Shown: positions 38,901-42,664, counted from the first letter of the stretch. The stretch: DNA of 64,000 nucleotides from Dendrolimus kikuchii (GCA_019925095.2 CM034398.1:4541001-4605000); one strand, 5' to 3'. Notes: a model not told the origin generated them from the sequence alone. Program-made: numbers and translations.

Positions 38901-40423
38901 CACGCCGCGCCGGACCACCCCCCTCGACGCGGAGGGGGGCCTGTGCAGGTCAATTATGATATCCTATTATGAGTAACTATACTACCTTCATTATCAAAAA
39001 GGACGTATCTACATACATAAAGTTTGAATCAAAATAAAAAAGTAACATACCGAAATTAAAACCACTTTCAAACTATAAAACAAAAAAAAATTGTACATTT
39101 TGAAGTTGGTGCTAAATAAAACATAAAATTTCAAAATGCACCAACTTCAGTATGTTGTAGAAAATATATATTTTTTAGTTTGATGTCGGGTTTTGCTTTT
39201 GTTACAATACATTTTATCCATATAGTTAATTAAATAAATATCAGAAAAGTTTTTTCTTTTAAGCAGTATTGAAGTGATAGACATGTTTCTAACCGGTGTG
39301 CGTACAGAGAATAGGAAGTACTTAATTTTTAACTTACATGTGGCCTTGAAAAAATGTTCTCTAGTGGAAGTTAGTTTGAATAAAAACTTGAATTTGCGTA
39401 TTTTAATATTGTTAATTTTAAATATAGATAACATGGTCCAAGTGGACCAAATTGACCCAGTTTTCTAAGTGGACGATAATTTTGAATAGTGGATACAATG
39501 GACCTAGCGGCCCCGGCAGACCCAGTTGTCAAAGTGGCCTTAGAAAATAAAATTCTAGAACCCGATCCCAGAGCCACCTACCGGTTCTAATTGCGAATCT
39601 AAACCATCCCGGTACCCACTCAAACACACAAAAACAAAATCGCTCCAGGTGATTAGGAGGATTCCAGAACCCGATCTCAGCGCCACCTACCGGTTCTAAT
39701 TGTGAATCTAAAAGAGTAATATATATTTTTTTTATTCTAGGTCATGACAAAATAAGATTAAAAATCTTGCCAAAAGATTTTAAAGTTTATAATTAACAAA
39801 TAAAAAATAGGGGTTGATCGTAGAGGGGTGAAAATTTAGGGTTGTATGTATTTTTGTATGTTGTATCATAAAAAAATAGAAATTAAAAACTTTGTCTAAA
39901 AAATAAAAATAAAAATTTTGGGGTGGACTACCCCTAACATTTAGGGGGATGAAAAATAGATGTTGGCCGATTCTCATAGATACCGGATAAGCACAAAAAA
40001 TTTCATCAAAATCGGTCAAGCCGTTTCGGAGGAGTATGGCAACGAAAACTGTGACACGAGAATTTTATATATTAGATATACTTGTGAATATGCGTTTTCT
40101 TATAGCTATTTTTTAAATTTCATACATGTGTACTTTTGAATTTACATTTCCTAATAGTGATAATTTTGATTAGTATACAGGTTTATTTTTCAATTTGCGT
40201 TTTCTAATAGCGATATTTTAGAATAATATACAGGAAGCCCTTTTCAATCTGCGTTCTGTAATAATGTTTATTTTGAATATTATACAGGGTGTCCGGTTGT
40301 GGTTCGTTGGCCGCGTGCCGCTGGACGCTGACGGGGCGCGGGGTGCGGCTTCGCGCCGACCTCGCCAGCCCCGAGGACGTCTCCCTGGACCACCCCCACA
40401 TGCACCTCGGCACCTCCGTATGA
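6786..40423 (+). CDS. 20-exon gene for a large multi-pass membrane protein of unknown family (full model)
   Basis: Joining 6786-6902, 7031-7278, 8593-8698, 14035-14193, 16311-16450, 18117-18384, 19405-19658, 21111-21234, 25033-25153, 27430-27670, 29229-29350, 30987-31140, 31479-31635, 32168-32314, 33972-34109, 34999-35164, 36027-36171, 37705-37796, 38807-38948 and 40288-40423 gives 1058 codons and a stop. Every junction has AG/GT and every phase matches, which is strong internal proof. Residues about 1-430 are hydrophilic and helical. Hydrophobic spans lie at about 438-460, 530-555, 557-581 and 594-633. Residues 635-1058 are hydrophilic, with an acidic/proline-rich low-complexity stretch near 935-1010 and a TSV terminus. 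Exons are much more GC-rich than introns. I do not recognise the family, so function is unassigned. The start is uncertain: the frame is open back to a TAG at 6738 and an upstream exon cannot be excluded. The gene converges with unk. Confidence 0.82.
7031..7278 (+). CDS. Unknown membrane protein, exon 2
   Basis: Acceptor tttaaag|ATC, donor CATAG|gtaagg, phase 2. Reads INGVTLLCDREFEVPSRHF... and ends ...SLLNGLHR. It contains a hydrophobic patch (ARAIALVVVVARDRLL) flanked by basic residues, probably a buried helix and not a signal peptide. Confidence 0.75.
7521..7775. mobile_element. MITE family N, copy N1
   Basis: Terminal inverted repeats GCGTTCCATTAG / CTAATGGAAC. The interior shares a CGTTTTCGCC...CACGACC motif (inverted here) with copies at 10.9, 37.2 and 46.7 kb. 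Confidence 0.65.
7788..7848. repeat. 28-bp-stem perfect hairpin
   Basis: Arms 7788-7815 and 7821-7848 with loop CTCTT. The single DNA mismatch would be a G-U pair in RNA. Probably part of a repeat end; could also fold as a small-RNA precursor. Confidence 0.8.
8141..8420 (+). mobile_element. RTE-type LINE ORF2 C-terminal fragment
   Basis: Frameshifted coding remnant with TKQIYNAKVDGCRSRGRPRH and DQIDRVLAEGDVRSL, the basic end of RTE-like ORF2, followed by a TGTA simple-repeat tail. Lies in intron 2. Confidence 0.75.
8593..8698 (+). CDS. Unknown membrane protein, exon 3
   Basis: Acceptor tttccag|A, donor TGCAAG|gtaaaa, phase 0. Encodes LLDLIFGMPSMEARDLEKK... to ...VAELICK, a charged helix continuing from exon 2. 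The next intron is 5.3 kb and full of transposable elements. Confidence 0.75.
8847..9159 (+). mobile_element. Family A retroelement copy A5
   Basis: Full-length copy starting CTGTGCAGGAACGGAGG and ending TGCAATAAAAAAA. First unit of the inverted counterpart of the A1/A2 dimer; lies in intron 3. Confidence 0.8.
9269..9560 (+). mobile_element. Family A retroelement copy A6
   Basis: Diverged copy, closest to A1 (shared GTGCAAGAACAAAG start and shared spacer). Second unit of the A5/A6 dimer. Confidence 0.75.
9808..10411 (+). mobile_element. 5'-truncated R1-clade LINE with perfect 14-bp target-site duplication
   Basis: GTCATCGTGACACC occurs at 9794-9807 and again at 10412-10425, right after an AATAAAAAAAAA tail, so 604 bp were inserted. 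The 5' end opens in frame on the ORF2 C-terminus, WDAVSSFCERVMLAKEEAER, to a stop at 9985-9987. The AVxSFC...VMxxKExAER ending is characteristic of R1-like elements. The GC-rich 3' UTR contains stem-loops. The exact duplication implies a fairly recent insertion in intron 3. Confidence 0.88.
10460..10875. mobile_element. MITE family G, copy 1
   Basis: Ends TAGGGG...CAAATTACGTCACA and TGTGACGTAATTTATAGAGG...CCCCTA form about 28-bp inverted repeats. 416 bp, non-coding. Shares 'ATGTGACGTCACAAA' and 'AATAGTTCAAATTTCGTG' with 19675-19962. Confidence 0.65.
10898..11250. mobile_element. MITE family N, copy N2
   Basis: Carries GACTCACAACGACCACGTTC near the left and GTGACGTTTTCGCCACGACC near the right, as in N4, with diverged termini. 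Confidence 0.6.
11473..11738 (+). mobile_element. Helitron-like non-autonomous repeat, copy 1
   Basis: Starts CTAGGATATGCCCGTGAC and ends TTTATATAGTCTATACCAG; homologous along its length to 61266-61732. No coding capacity. Confidence 0.6.
12230..12540. other. Unassigned GA-rich / GC-rich stretch
   Basis: Contains a GAGAGAGA tract (about 12350-12367) and a GC-rich patch to 12530. Weak resemblance to 36780-36970 (AT-rich, then GAGCGAGA-rich and GCGCTCCCGCG). No gene or defined repeat recognised. Confidence 0.3.
12733..13110. mobile_element. piggyBac-type MITE with long inverted repeats and TTAA ends
   Basis: TTAAGGGCCTACCTAAATGG at the left mirrors CCATTTAGGTAGGCCCTTAA at the right. Similarity of the arms continues for at least 110 bp. 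TTAA at both edges is the piggyBac/Kolobok target duplication. 378 bp, non-coding. Confidence 0.75.
13192..13272 (+). repeat. Repeat family B fragment (B6)
   Basis: Weak match to family B: GTGAGGTGATGTTTTGCTTT, then AAATGAACAATAGTTTTAGG. Confidence 0.4.
13470..14011. mobile_element. pogo/Tigger-like MITE abutting exon 4
   Basis: Left end CAGTGTAAATTCCATGTAAC and right end CGTTATATAGAGTTTACATTG are inverted repeats of Tigger type, with TA at both flanks (13468-13469, 14012-14013). 542 bp, non-coding. The right end is 23 bp from exon 4. Confidence 0.75.
14035..14193 (+). CDS. Unknown membrane protein, exon 4
   Basis: 53 codons, VDLRLYRRELVRR... to ...KVPMRDIEE. Acceptor ttttgtgaag|GTG, donor GAG|gtaact, phase 0 at both ends. 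Very rich in R, E and L (predicted amphipathic helix) and strongly GC-rich. A pogo-like MITE ends only 23 bp upstream of the exon. Confidence 0.8.
14228..14762. repeat. GC-rich repeat-like block in intron 4, unclassified
   Basis: Starts 34 bp after the exon 4 donor. C-rich, with short paired motifs (GGCCATTTTTATGGCC near the end). No convincing protein; looks like an untranslated LINE segment. Confidence 0.35.
14809..14848. repeat. 17-bp-stem AT-rich hairpin
   Basis: ATTTTTCTTATAAATAT and its exact reverse complement separated by 6 bp, inside a larger imperfect palindrome (about 14774-14900). Confidence 0.75.
14958..15164. mobile_element. Short TTAA MITE
   Basis: Begins TTAACCCTT and ends AAGGGTTAA; 207 bp, non-coding. 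TTAA boundaries suggest the piggyBac group. Confidence 0.5.
15380..16250. other. Intron 4 stretch without an identifiable feature
   Basis: AT-rich, with one GC-richer patch at 15799-15930 (GCCTCGCAGGCAGACGCTGC) that may be an old transposon fragment. No exon or defined repeat recognised. Confidence 0.4.
16311..16450 (+). CDS. Unknown membrane protein, exon 5
   Basis: Acceptor aaacag|GAG, donor TATAG|gtatca. Encodes EVRCEAMREYVGRV... to ...HAILYR, a helical segment with several cysteines. GC-rich against an AT-rich flank. Confidence 0.8.
16497..16716 (+). repeat. Repeat family D, copy 1
   Basis: Homologous to 31776-32001: ACGGACTCGAGTTCCGTACC, then CTTGTGTGTGACATTAATTT and GGAGAGTGTATTTGTTACAT. 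The class is unknown. Confidence 0.6.
16916..17010 (-). mobile_element. tRNA-derived SINE S1 fragment
   Basis: Diverged 3' portion of S1 (compare 38058-38277): CCAACTAAGCAAACGCTGTG and TTAGGGCCGACTGTC. Confidence 0.45.
17118..17424 (+). mobile_element. Family A retroelement copy A7
   Basis: Full-length copy in intron 5, 75 bp from the oppositely oriented A8; the pair can fold back. Confidence 0.8.
17499..17730 (-). mobile_element. Family A retroelement copy A8 (internally deleted)
   Basis: Lacks about 35 bp of the 'GGTAACCGCTTTCCATCAAG' region and part of the hairpin region. Both outer ends are otherwise recognisable. Confidence 0.75.
17768..18076 (+). repeat. Repeat family B, copy B1
   Basis: Starts GTTTTTGGCGGGAACTGAAA; contains TTGTGCTGTGCAGTTTTG and ends TGCCAAGCCATAAAATCC. 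Ends about 40 bp before exon 6. Confidence 0.65.
18117..18384 (+). CDS. Unknown membrane protein, exon 6
   Basis: Acceptor tattag|G, donor ATGAAG|gtaagc. Encodes SEEGVRKKLEAGLATAEAR... to ...LRDREPLLMK, 89 residues of Ala/Glu/Arg-rich helix with heptad-like spacing; a coiled coil is plausible. Confidence 0.8.
18620..18720 (-). mobile_element. LINE 3' UTR fragment
   Basis: GGCGGCCTTATCGTTTAAAG and TCTTCCAGACAACCTAAA match the tail region seen at 34235-34285. Confidence 0.5.
18890..18985. repeat. Repeat family F, copy 1
   Basis: Reverse-complement match to 38320-38415: AGGCCTATTTAGG, a variable GC-rich core, then CTAAATAA. Confidence 0.45.
19003..19172 (+). repeat. Repeat family C, copy 1
   Basis: GGTACCAGAGCATTGTTACA to AACTAGGCAAAGCCTGTACT; about 90% like 35676-35845 by eye. 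Probably a LINE 3' end, since the terminal stem AACACCTA/TAGGTGTT is kept in both. Confidence 0.65.
19405..19658 (+). CDS. Unknown membrane protein, exon 7
   Basis: Acceptor tttgtag|GAG, donor CACAG|gtacgg. Encodes ELSSAKSPTREFTWATRIW... to ...WRLLNLAHR. It has a Trp/Arg-rich stretch and a run of four Thr before RWPGWRLLNL, just ahead of the first transmembrane segment. Repeat family G sequence starts about 20 bp after the donor. Confidence 0.82.
19675..19962. mobile_element. MITE family G, copy 2 (truncated), beside exon 7
   Basis: Matches most of the 10460-10875 element (AATAGTTCAAATTTCGTG, ATGTGACGTCACAAATTTAG). The left end is lost about 17 bp from the exon 7 donor. Confidence 0.6.
20262..20508 (+). 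repeat. Repeat family E fragment (Helitron-like)
   Basis: TCCTGCCCCAATGAAATAAA, then CTAGAACCCGATTGCAGCGC and AAATAGGTTAAACCGTTTTT. The same core (AACCCGATCTCAGCGCCACC) is at 26580 and at two places near 39.6 kb. Confidence 0.5.
20815..21045 (+). mobile_element. tRNA-derived SINE S1, copy 1
   Basis: The head resembles a tRNA promoter: A-box-like TGCTTGAGTGGGC and B-box-like GGTTCCGGGTTCCATTCC. The body includes CCCATAACACAAGTGTAAC. Ends 65 bp before exon 8. A fragment of the same head lies at 20748-20775 before an ATTTG repeat. Confidence 0.7.
21111..21234 (+). CDS. Unknown membrane protein, exon 8 (first transmembrane segment)
   Basis: Acceptor acattag|G, donor CTGTCGCAG|gtatct. Encodes TWCWGWNMMFVLGVLVPWCS then SLRTLLCVKPFVPDYELSQ. 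The hydrophobic core MMFVLGVLVPW, Trp-flanked, is a convincing membrane segment (about residues 438-460). Confidence 0.8.
21650..21737 (+). repeat. Repeat family B, copy B2 (interrupted)
   Basis: Starts GAGTTTTTGGCGGGAACTG and is cut at the left end of the THAP/YqaJ transposon. Confidence 0.6.
21988..22930 (+). pseudogene. THAP-domain protein relic of the transposon
   Basis: A short open segment begins MNTNYYKHCYY and ends RRKWPHFCEDHFD just before a GTAAGT donor; CEDHF is the C-x2-H end of a THAP zinc finger. A stop at 22042 breaks it. After an apparent intron the frame resumes with LPNDMENY and MGSVSHLGLKPSCLPSKFDC, then KPDRRKRT, as in THAP proteins of this transposon group. A Ser-rich segment (CDTLSLYTSSSVTHTESSLS) follows to about 22930. 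No DDE catalytic core is visible. Confidence 0.65.
23225..24170 (-). pseudogene. SWIM/YqaJ-nuclease-like protein relic of the transposon
   Basis: Translating the - strand in shifting frames gives GDDAISYVHLKRDCKLLYC, HGRSEKPVCTSADCYWKKSK (SWIM-domain flanks, with the zinc core apparently deleted), FLEEGQKMKLEDCALF, and then GLILSQQYPMTAGSPDGTCE / NCIVEIKCLYSTNHIQNYI / KYAQLQ (near 23541-23380). SPDG...EIKC with a downstream Q-x-Q-like motif is the catalytic signature of YqaJ/lambda-exonuclease-type PD-(D/E)XK nucleases. Several stops and frameshifts show it is dead. Confidence 0.7.
24770..24998 (-). mobile_element. RTE-type LINE ORF2 C-terminal fragment
   Basis: Frame reads NAKVDGCRSRGRPRHTFHDQ, then DRVLAEGDVRSLKNRR... 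to PARELA. Ends about 35 bp before exon 9. Confidence 0.75.
25033..25153 (+). CDS. Unknown membrane protein, exon 9
   Basis: Acceptor ccaacag|GTA, donor GACACCG|gtgagt, phase 1. Encodes VNGTLFPKRSSETQTMW... to ...FETEPDT, a basic loop between membrane segments. It is isolated between the THAP/YqaJ transposon relic (upstream) and the X-Y-X'-Y' inverted-repeat block (downstream). Confidence 0.75.
25271..26260. repeat. Alternating inverted-repeat block X-Y-X'-Y'
   Basis: X = 25271-25611 and X' = 25766-26107 are reverse complements (about 340 bp, few mismatches). Y = 25616-25763 and Y' = 26113-26260 are also reverse complements (about 150 bp). The Y ends read CAACACACTTGCTCATAAAG / CTTTATGAGCAAGTGTGTTG. 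It lies in intron 9, non-coding and AT-rich, with a GC-rich core (GATTACCGCCGAGGCGCCAT) in X. Confidence 0.85.
26481..26550. repeat. (TACA)n/(TA)n microsatellite
   Basis: TACA repeats followed by TA repeats, immediately before a family E fragment. Confidence 0.95.
26551..26620 (+). repeat. Repeat family E fragment
   Basis: TCCGGCAGACTTTGTCCTGC then AACCCGATCTCAGCGCCACC-like sequence (here GGACCCGATCTC). Confidence 0.5.
26624..27087. mobile_element. Foldback element with ~65-bp inverted ends, containing a nested LINE-tail repeat
   Basis: TTTTTCCACTTGTCCGTTGA (left) mirrors TCAACGGACAAGTGGAAAAA (right); similarity extends to GTCCCAGC(A/G)CACATTT on both arms. The interior 26690-26957 matches the repeat at 7400-7980 and ends in a 27-A run (26931-26957). 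Confidence 0.7.
27430..27670 (+). CDS. Unknown membrane protein, exon 10 (two transmembrane segments)
   Basis: Acceptor gtcaaag|GT, donor AATAG|gtgagt. Encodes LLGKGLSRQANRVWNYGMV then two long hydrophobic stretches (about residues 530-555 and 557-581) and ends YDLDCPHPHRLNR. This is the core of the membrane block. Confidence 0.85.
27821..28195 (+). mobile_element. RTE-type LINE ORF2 C-terminal fragment, best copy
   Basis: Intact frame 27896-28177: MVRKGMLRWFGHVERMTKQI, NAKVDGCRSRGRPRHTFRDQ and EASEVCKDKPEWRSVVRAYP, ending ARELA. LRWFGHVERM followed by a GRPR motif is the standard RTE-like ORF2 C-terminus. A (TGTA)n tail follows. Lies 150 bp after exon 10. Confidence 0.8.
28355..28660 (-). 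mobile_element. Family A retroelement copy A9
   Basis: Diverged, nearly full-length copy in intron 10; the 5' terminal CCGTGCAGG is degraded. Confidence 0.72.
28909..29167 (+). repeat. Repeat family B, copy B3
   Basis: GGGAACTGAAAGGGGACGTT through GGCTTAAAGGCCTAGTTGCC. Ends about 60 bp before exon 11. Confidence 0.65.
29229..29350 (+). CDS. Unknown membrane protein, exon 11 (transmembrane hairpin)
   Basis: Acceptor tttcacag|A, donor CTAATAG|gtaatt. Encodes WFVLAEVLLLRIAILGILQP followed by a second Leu/Ala-rich hydrophobic stretch ending LLLLIG: one or two membrane passes at about residues 594-633. Confidence 0.83.
29520..29790 (+). mobile_element. Family A retroelement copy A10
   Basis: Begins CCGTGCAGGAACGG. 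The last ~40 bp before the tail are missing, yet AAATAAAAAAA follows, which points to an internal deletion or template switch. Confidence 0.75.
29860..30320. other. Intron 11 stretch without an identifiable feature
   Basis: AT-rich then mildly GC-rich; the 'ACGCCATCTGTTAACCAATA' part echoes 15605-15635. Could be a solo LTR-like remnant, but I cannot define ends. Confidence 0.25.
30456..30700 (+). mobile_element. Family A retroelement copy A11 (5'-shortened, 18-A tail)
   Basis: Starts at TGCCAGGTGGTAGG, the same internal point as A12, and ends with a pure A run, so it is probably young. Lies in intron 11. Confidence 0.78.
30987..31140 (+). CDS. Unknown membrane protein, exon 12
   Basis: Acceptor ttgcgaag|GT, donor ATCAC|gtatgc. 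The spliced frame reads GVSWWWLRGAWEEVAWRCVL... to ...GPGLRTKTYYQIT. Phase from exon 11 selects this frame; the other two frames are also open, because of high GC, but do not join their neighbours. Confidence 0.78.
31479..31635 (+). CDS. Unknown membrane protein, exon 13
   Basis: Acceptor tgtgctag|T, donor GCCAAG|gttaaa. Encodes AGQAVAGVCARAELEALGQW... to ...CFGPFSVQIAK. A soluble helical segment; GC content far above the flanks. Confidence 0.78.
31776..32001 (+). repeat. Repeat family D, copy 2
   Basis: ACGGACTCGGGTTCCGTACC through GTAGAGTGTATCTGTTACAT, parallel to 16497-16716. Lies in intron 13. Confidence 0.6.
32168..32314 (+). CDS. Unknown membrane protein, exon 14
   Basis: 49 codons, TGPYKQLEKECSELTASLRE... 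to ...VRMTSHDLR. Acceptor cgaacag|ACA, donor CTGAGG|gtcagt, phase 0 both ends. Lys/Glu/Arg heptads suggest a coiled coil. Confidence 0.8.
32823..32865. repeat. (CA)n microsatellite
   Basis: Short ACAC tract with interruptions. Confidence 0.8.
33051..33131. repeat. 37-bp-arm hairpin
   Basis: TCATAGAGAGTTAGAGTAAG... pairs with ...CTTAGTCTAATTCTCTATGA. The inner stem (GAACGCTTCTTTA / TAAAGAAGCGTTC) is perfect, with a 7-bp loop. Lies in intron 14. Confidence 0.8.
33352..33395 (+). mobile_element. SINE S2 3' tail fragment
   Basis: GCCCGAGCCCAGCAGTGGGA, CCTTTATGGGCTG and an A-rich end, as at the ends of 52115-52408 and 61811-62095. Confidence 0.6.
33400..33805 (-). pseudogene. LINE reverse transcriptase C-terminal fragment
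   Basis: - strand frames give HIDYITKKANKTLEFIMRVC, LEYASQV, then (shifted) IEFVQRRFLKYLEFK. HIDYI..KA...L.FI.R and the later QRRFLKYL motif are typical of non-LTR ORF2 after the catalytic domain. Frameshifts and stops show decay. Confidence 0.65.
33972..34109 (+). CDS. Unknown membrane protein, exon 15
   Basis: 46 codons, RAIQGCALELSRVWGAGGRG... to ...HALAANTLVE. Acceptor gttgtag|CGC, donor GTCGAG|gtgcgc, phase 0 both ends. Confidence 0.8.
34165..34470 (-). mobile_element. LINE 3' UTR fragment
   Basis: TACTTTATTGCACACAATGT, GGGCGGTCTTATCGCTGGGA and TCTTCCAGACAACCTTTGG; related to 18620-18720 and to the tail at 1960-2177. Confidence 0.5.
34641..34835 (+). mobile_element. tRNA-derived SINE S1, copy 2 (5'-truncated)
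   Basis: Begins at CAACGCAGAGGCTCCGGGTT (B-box GGTTCGATTTC) and runs through CCCATAACACAAGCGTGAC. Lies in intron 15. Confidence 0.65.
34999..35164 (+). CDS. Unknown membrane protein, exon 16
   Basis: Acceptor gtgatag|GTA, donor CACG|gtgaga. Encodes VFDAEILVALEEGEARLVLE, then a Gly/Ala-rich linker and a proline-rich stretch ending DDWRRDTH. Confidence 0.78.
35676..35845 (+). repeat. Repeat family C, copy 2
   Basis: GGTACCAGAGCATTGTTACA to GCCTGTACTATAGGTGTT. Lies in intron 16. Confidence 0.65.
36027..36171 (+). CDS. Unknown membrane protein, exon 17
   Basis: Acceptor gttgtag|AG, donor AACAG|gtgaac. Phase selects ESGLWCEWGGTPLPRVSPPS... to ...ATVAIVLHNR, rich in Pro and His; probably disordered. 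Confidence 0.72.
36421..36660 (+). mobile_element. Family A retroelement copy A12 (5'-shortened)
   Basis: Starts at TGCCAGGTGGTAGG exactly like A11 and ends TGCAATAAAAAATAAAAAAA. Lies in intron 17. Confidence 0.78.
37222..37587. mobile_element. MITE family N, copy N3
   Basis: Ends AGGGTGCGTTCCACTA and TAGTAGAACGCACT are inverted. Contains TTTACGCCACGACCATAACA, the N signature. Lies in intron 17, about 120 bp before exon 18. Confidence 0.65.
37705..37796 (+). CDS. Unknown membrane protein, exon 18
   Basis: Acceptor atttcag|G, donor AGAG|gtttga (weak donor). Encodes ESDNPVPLDSEICAEILRSL then EDAPDSDDKR, an acidic helix. AT-richer than the other exons; accepted because the phases fit on both sides. 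Confidence 0.7.
38058..38277 (-). mobile_element. tRNA-derived SINE S1, copy 3 (full length)
   Basis: - strand: CGGCCTCTGTGGTTGAGCGG (A-box), GGTTCCGGGTTCGATTCC (B-box), then CCCATAACACAAGCGTAAC. The best-preserved tRNA-like head in the window. Lies in intron 18. Confidence 0.75.
38320..38415. repeat. Repeat family F, copy 2
   Basis: CCTATTTAGGCGTGGGATGG ... CTAAATAGGCC: its ends mirror each other and the block matches 18890-18985 in reverse. Confidence 0.45.
38807..38948 (+). CDS. Unknown membrane protein, exon 19
   Basis: Acceptor gaaacag|AG, donor TGCAG|gtcaat. Encodes EDVERYRGGGSSEASVSEGS, an acidic run and a Pro-rich PHTPRRTTPLDAEGG stretch; looks disordered and phosphorylatable. Confidence 0.75.
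39101..39149. repeat. 12-bp-stem hairpin
   Basis: TGAAGTTGGTGC and GCACCAACTTCA separated by 25 bp. Confidence 0.6.
39497..40078 (+). mobile_element. Repeat family E element (Helitron-like, non-autonomous)
   Basis: Holds two copies of the AACCCGATC(C/T)CAG core (39557, 39670) and ends with CATCAAAATCGGTCAAGCCG, GACACGAGAATTTTATATAT, a common lepidopteran non-autonomous element terminus. Lies in intron 19. Confidence 0.55.
40288..40423 (+). CDS. Unknown membrane protein, exon 20 (terminal, stop at 40421-40423)
   Basis: Acceptor tatacag|G. The phase-consistent frame reads VSGCGSLAACRWTLTGRGVR... to ...PHMHLGTSV and TGA. The terminal T-S-V fits a class I PDZ-binding motif. A longer open frame in another register (MFILNII...) does not join exon 19 and is rejected. 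Confidence 0.78.
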
Positions 40424-40825
40424 GTATTCACAACCCTCAAACATCATTCGGCTTTAGACTCCTAATAATGCAGAACACATCCTACCTTAGCCTGGTGGGT
40501 ATGTGGGACTTGGTAGAAAAGCATCCCAGCCCACCCATTAACAGTCTGTTCCTGTCTCTTACCGACTGTTCACTTGCCTAACAACCGGTTAAAATTCAAG
40601 ATAAGCTTCATATAAGTAATGTGAAAATTCAGCCGATGGTAAGGCAAGTGAATGAATAGGGCAATATAAGATCCGGCCAGAAGTAGTAGTATTAAGGCGG
40701 GAACATATTATTAACACGCCACCCGACTTGACGTTTTGACACACGACTCGTACCGTGCATATTAAGAACACTCGCTCTCACATTATTATATCGGTTGACG
40801 TTGACAGCTGTCAGTTTTTGTGAAA

Positions 40826-40831
40826 AATAAA
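40826..40831 (+). terminator. Candidate poly(A) signal of the + strand gene
   Basis: AATAAA about 400 bp after the TGA of exon 20. It was the first canonical signal I noticed, and it lies upstream of a family A retroelement. Transcript ends are needed to confirm it. Confidence 0.35.
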
Positions 40832-41061
40832 GAGAAATCTAAATGCATTAATACTATAACAACCTTTTAACACCTCTACATTCACTATGCAATAATTATA
40901 TTCTAATCTATTTTAACCTAAAAAATGCACACTTTATGATGTGAATGATGAAGTCCCGCAGACTGGGCGCTATGGTTGTCCAACCGAATGTTAGAAAGAT
41001 TCCGATTTAATAGTATTAGTAAATGGAATAATAGTATAATGTAACATTTATTTTTTATTTA

Positions 41062-41371
41062 TTTTTTTATTGCAGGAGATCAGCAGACAGGCAGACGGCC
41101 CACTTGATGGAAAGCGGTTACCATCGCCTATGGACATTTGCAACACCAAAGTTGCTACAAATGCGCTGCTGCTCTCTTAAGGGAGACTGGAACCCGGTCA
41201 CTAATGCCGGAACACAACTCAAGGTTGTTATGGCGACATACTTTAGACCAGAGGTAGTAGCCATCCAGTCGGGCAAATGCCCTACCACCTGGCTCTGGGT
41301 TGTTTTGTCGCCTCTTACGACAGGCCACCCGGCCGCAGGAAATTGTATTCTTTCTCCGTTCCTGTACGGAT
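41062..41371 (-). mobile_element. Family A retroelement copy A13
   Basis: Full-length copy downstream of the + gene. A14 lies head to head with it 16 bp away. Confidence 0.8.
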
Positions 41372-41387
41372 AAAACTGCTTTAATGT

Positions 41388-41546
41388 GTTGTGTTCCGGC
41401 ATTAGTGACCAGGTTCCAGTCTCCCTTAAGAGAGCAGCAGCGCATTTGTAGCATCTTTGGTGTTGCAAATGTCCATAGGCGATGGTAACCTCTTTCCATC
41501 AAGTGGGCCGTCTGCCTGTCTGCTGATCTCCTGCAATAAAAAAAAA
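41388..41546 (+). mobile_element. Family A retroelement copy A14 (5'-truncated)
   Basis: Contains only the last ~160 bp, from GTTGTGTTCCGGC to the A tail. Its opposite orientation beside A13 makes a near-perfect 150-bp-arm foldback. Confidence 0.78.
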
Positions 41547-41569
41547 GCAGTTGATAAAAAACAACAGCA

Positions 41570-41880
41570 ACGTGGCTGAGCTGATCTCTTATAATTAGCT
41601 CCATTTATTGCCGCTAGGACTTTTTTCGCGAAAGGCACTCTAGTTTTGGGACGACTGACGCGTGGCACGGAGTTTTTACCCCCACTGTCGTCAACGCACT
41701 AATCTGGAGCGAGAGAATCGCGTCGTGTGTGACAACGTCGCTTCGTATCGCGTGTTTACAATGTGTCCAAGCCTTTACTCCCAGCGCCATGGGGCGCAAA
41801 CGCAATATGCGGCTCGCCGCAGTCTGATCATCCGTCCGGCTGACCGGCGATGATTCCGCATCGCTTCGAGAGACTATGGG
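41570..41880. other. GC-rich, CpG-rich patch, unassigned
   Basis: Stands out from the AT-rich surroundings (GACTGACGCGTGGCACGG, GCGCCATGGGGCGCAAACGC). No continuous coding frame convinces. Could be a decayed transposon segment or a regulatory island downstream of the + gene. Confidence 0.3.
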
Positions 41881-42664
41881 GGCTTATACCATTAATTAAA
41901 TTTTTTAACCATGACGATACCAGAGCAACTTTATTATGATTTATTTATATAAGAATACAGTTTGGTAAGAAATCGTTAACCACCAAAATTAAAAATATAT
42001 CACGAACTACGTATGTGTGTATTCACCATTATAAAAATATTTATAACCGCAGAATAAAAGAACCGACAGTTCAATGCACAAAAAAGTATGCACGGCCTAT
42101 GAAAACTGTCAAAAGATTTAACCTAAGTTAGGTTTTTTTTGTTGATATTTTACCTGTACATAAATAGGCTGCTAATGTATATTTTATTTGATTTTCGTGA
42201 GTATTTTTCACTTTGCCACTAAAATTAATAAAAAACAAAACCTAATAATAATAATATACCCTGTGTGTATTAGTGTGTGCACTACTTTTTGTGATATACA
42301 CTGTGTAACAAAAACCCTGTTGTCCTCTTGTGTGCTGCGTTTGTTTTTTTATGAATCAATTTACTTTTAGGTTTTTTTTTAAATAATAATGACTCAAGAA
42401 ATACATGAAATGAATATGAACTAAATCAAATAAGAAAATAAACCTAAAGAATTCTACCTACAATCCCTTAAGTAGAATGCTGAGTCTACGTCATTGTTAT
42501 CTATGGGTAAAGTGCCCGGAAGATTTGAAATAATATCACAATAATAATGCACTTTGTCGTCTAGTCCTCTCCAAACTACCTACAAAATATGTGCAATATC
42601 TAGTAATAGTAGTAGTATTCGCCACAATAGCAGGCAAGCAAATCTTAGTCCATACAGTCAATTC

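Noticed and set aside
40264..40581. 105-codon + frame over exon 20
   Set aside because: Phase from exon 19 and the AG acceptor at 40287 select a different register ending in TSV; this one is a shadow.
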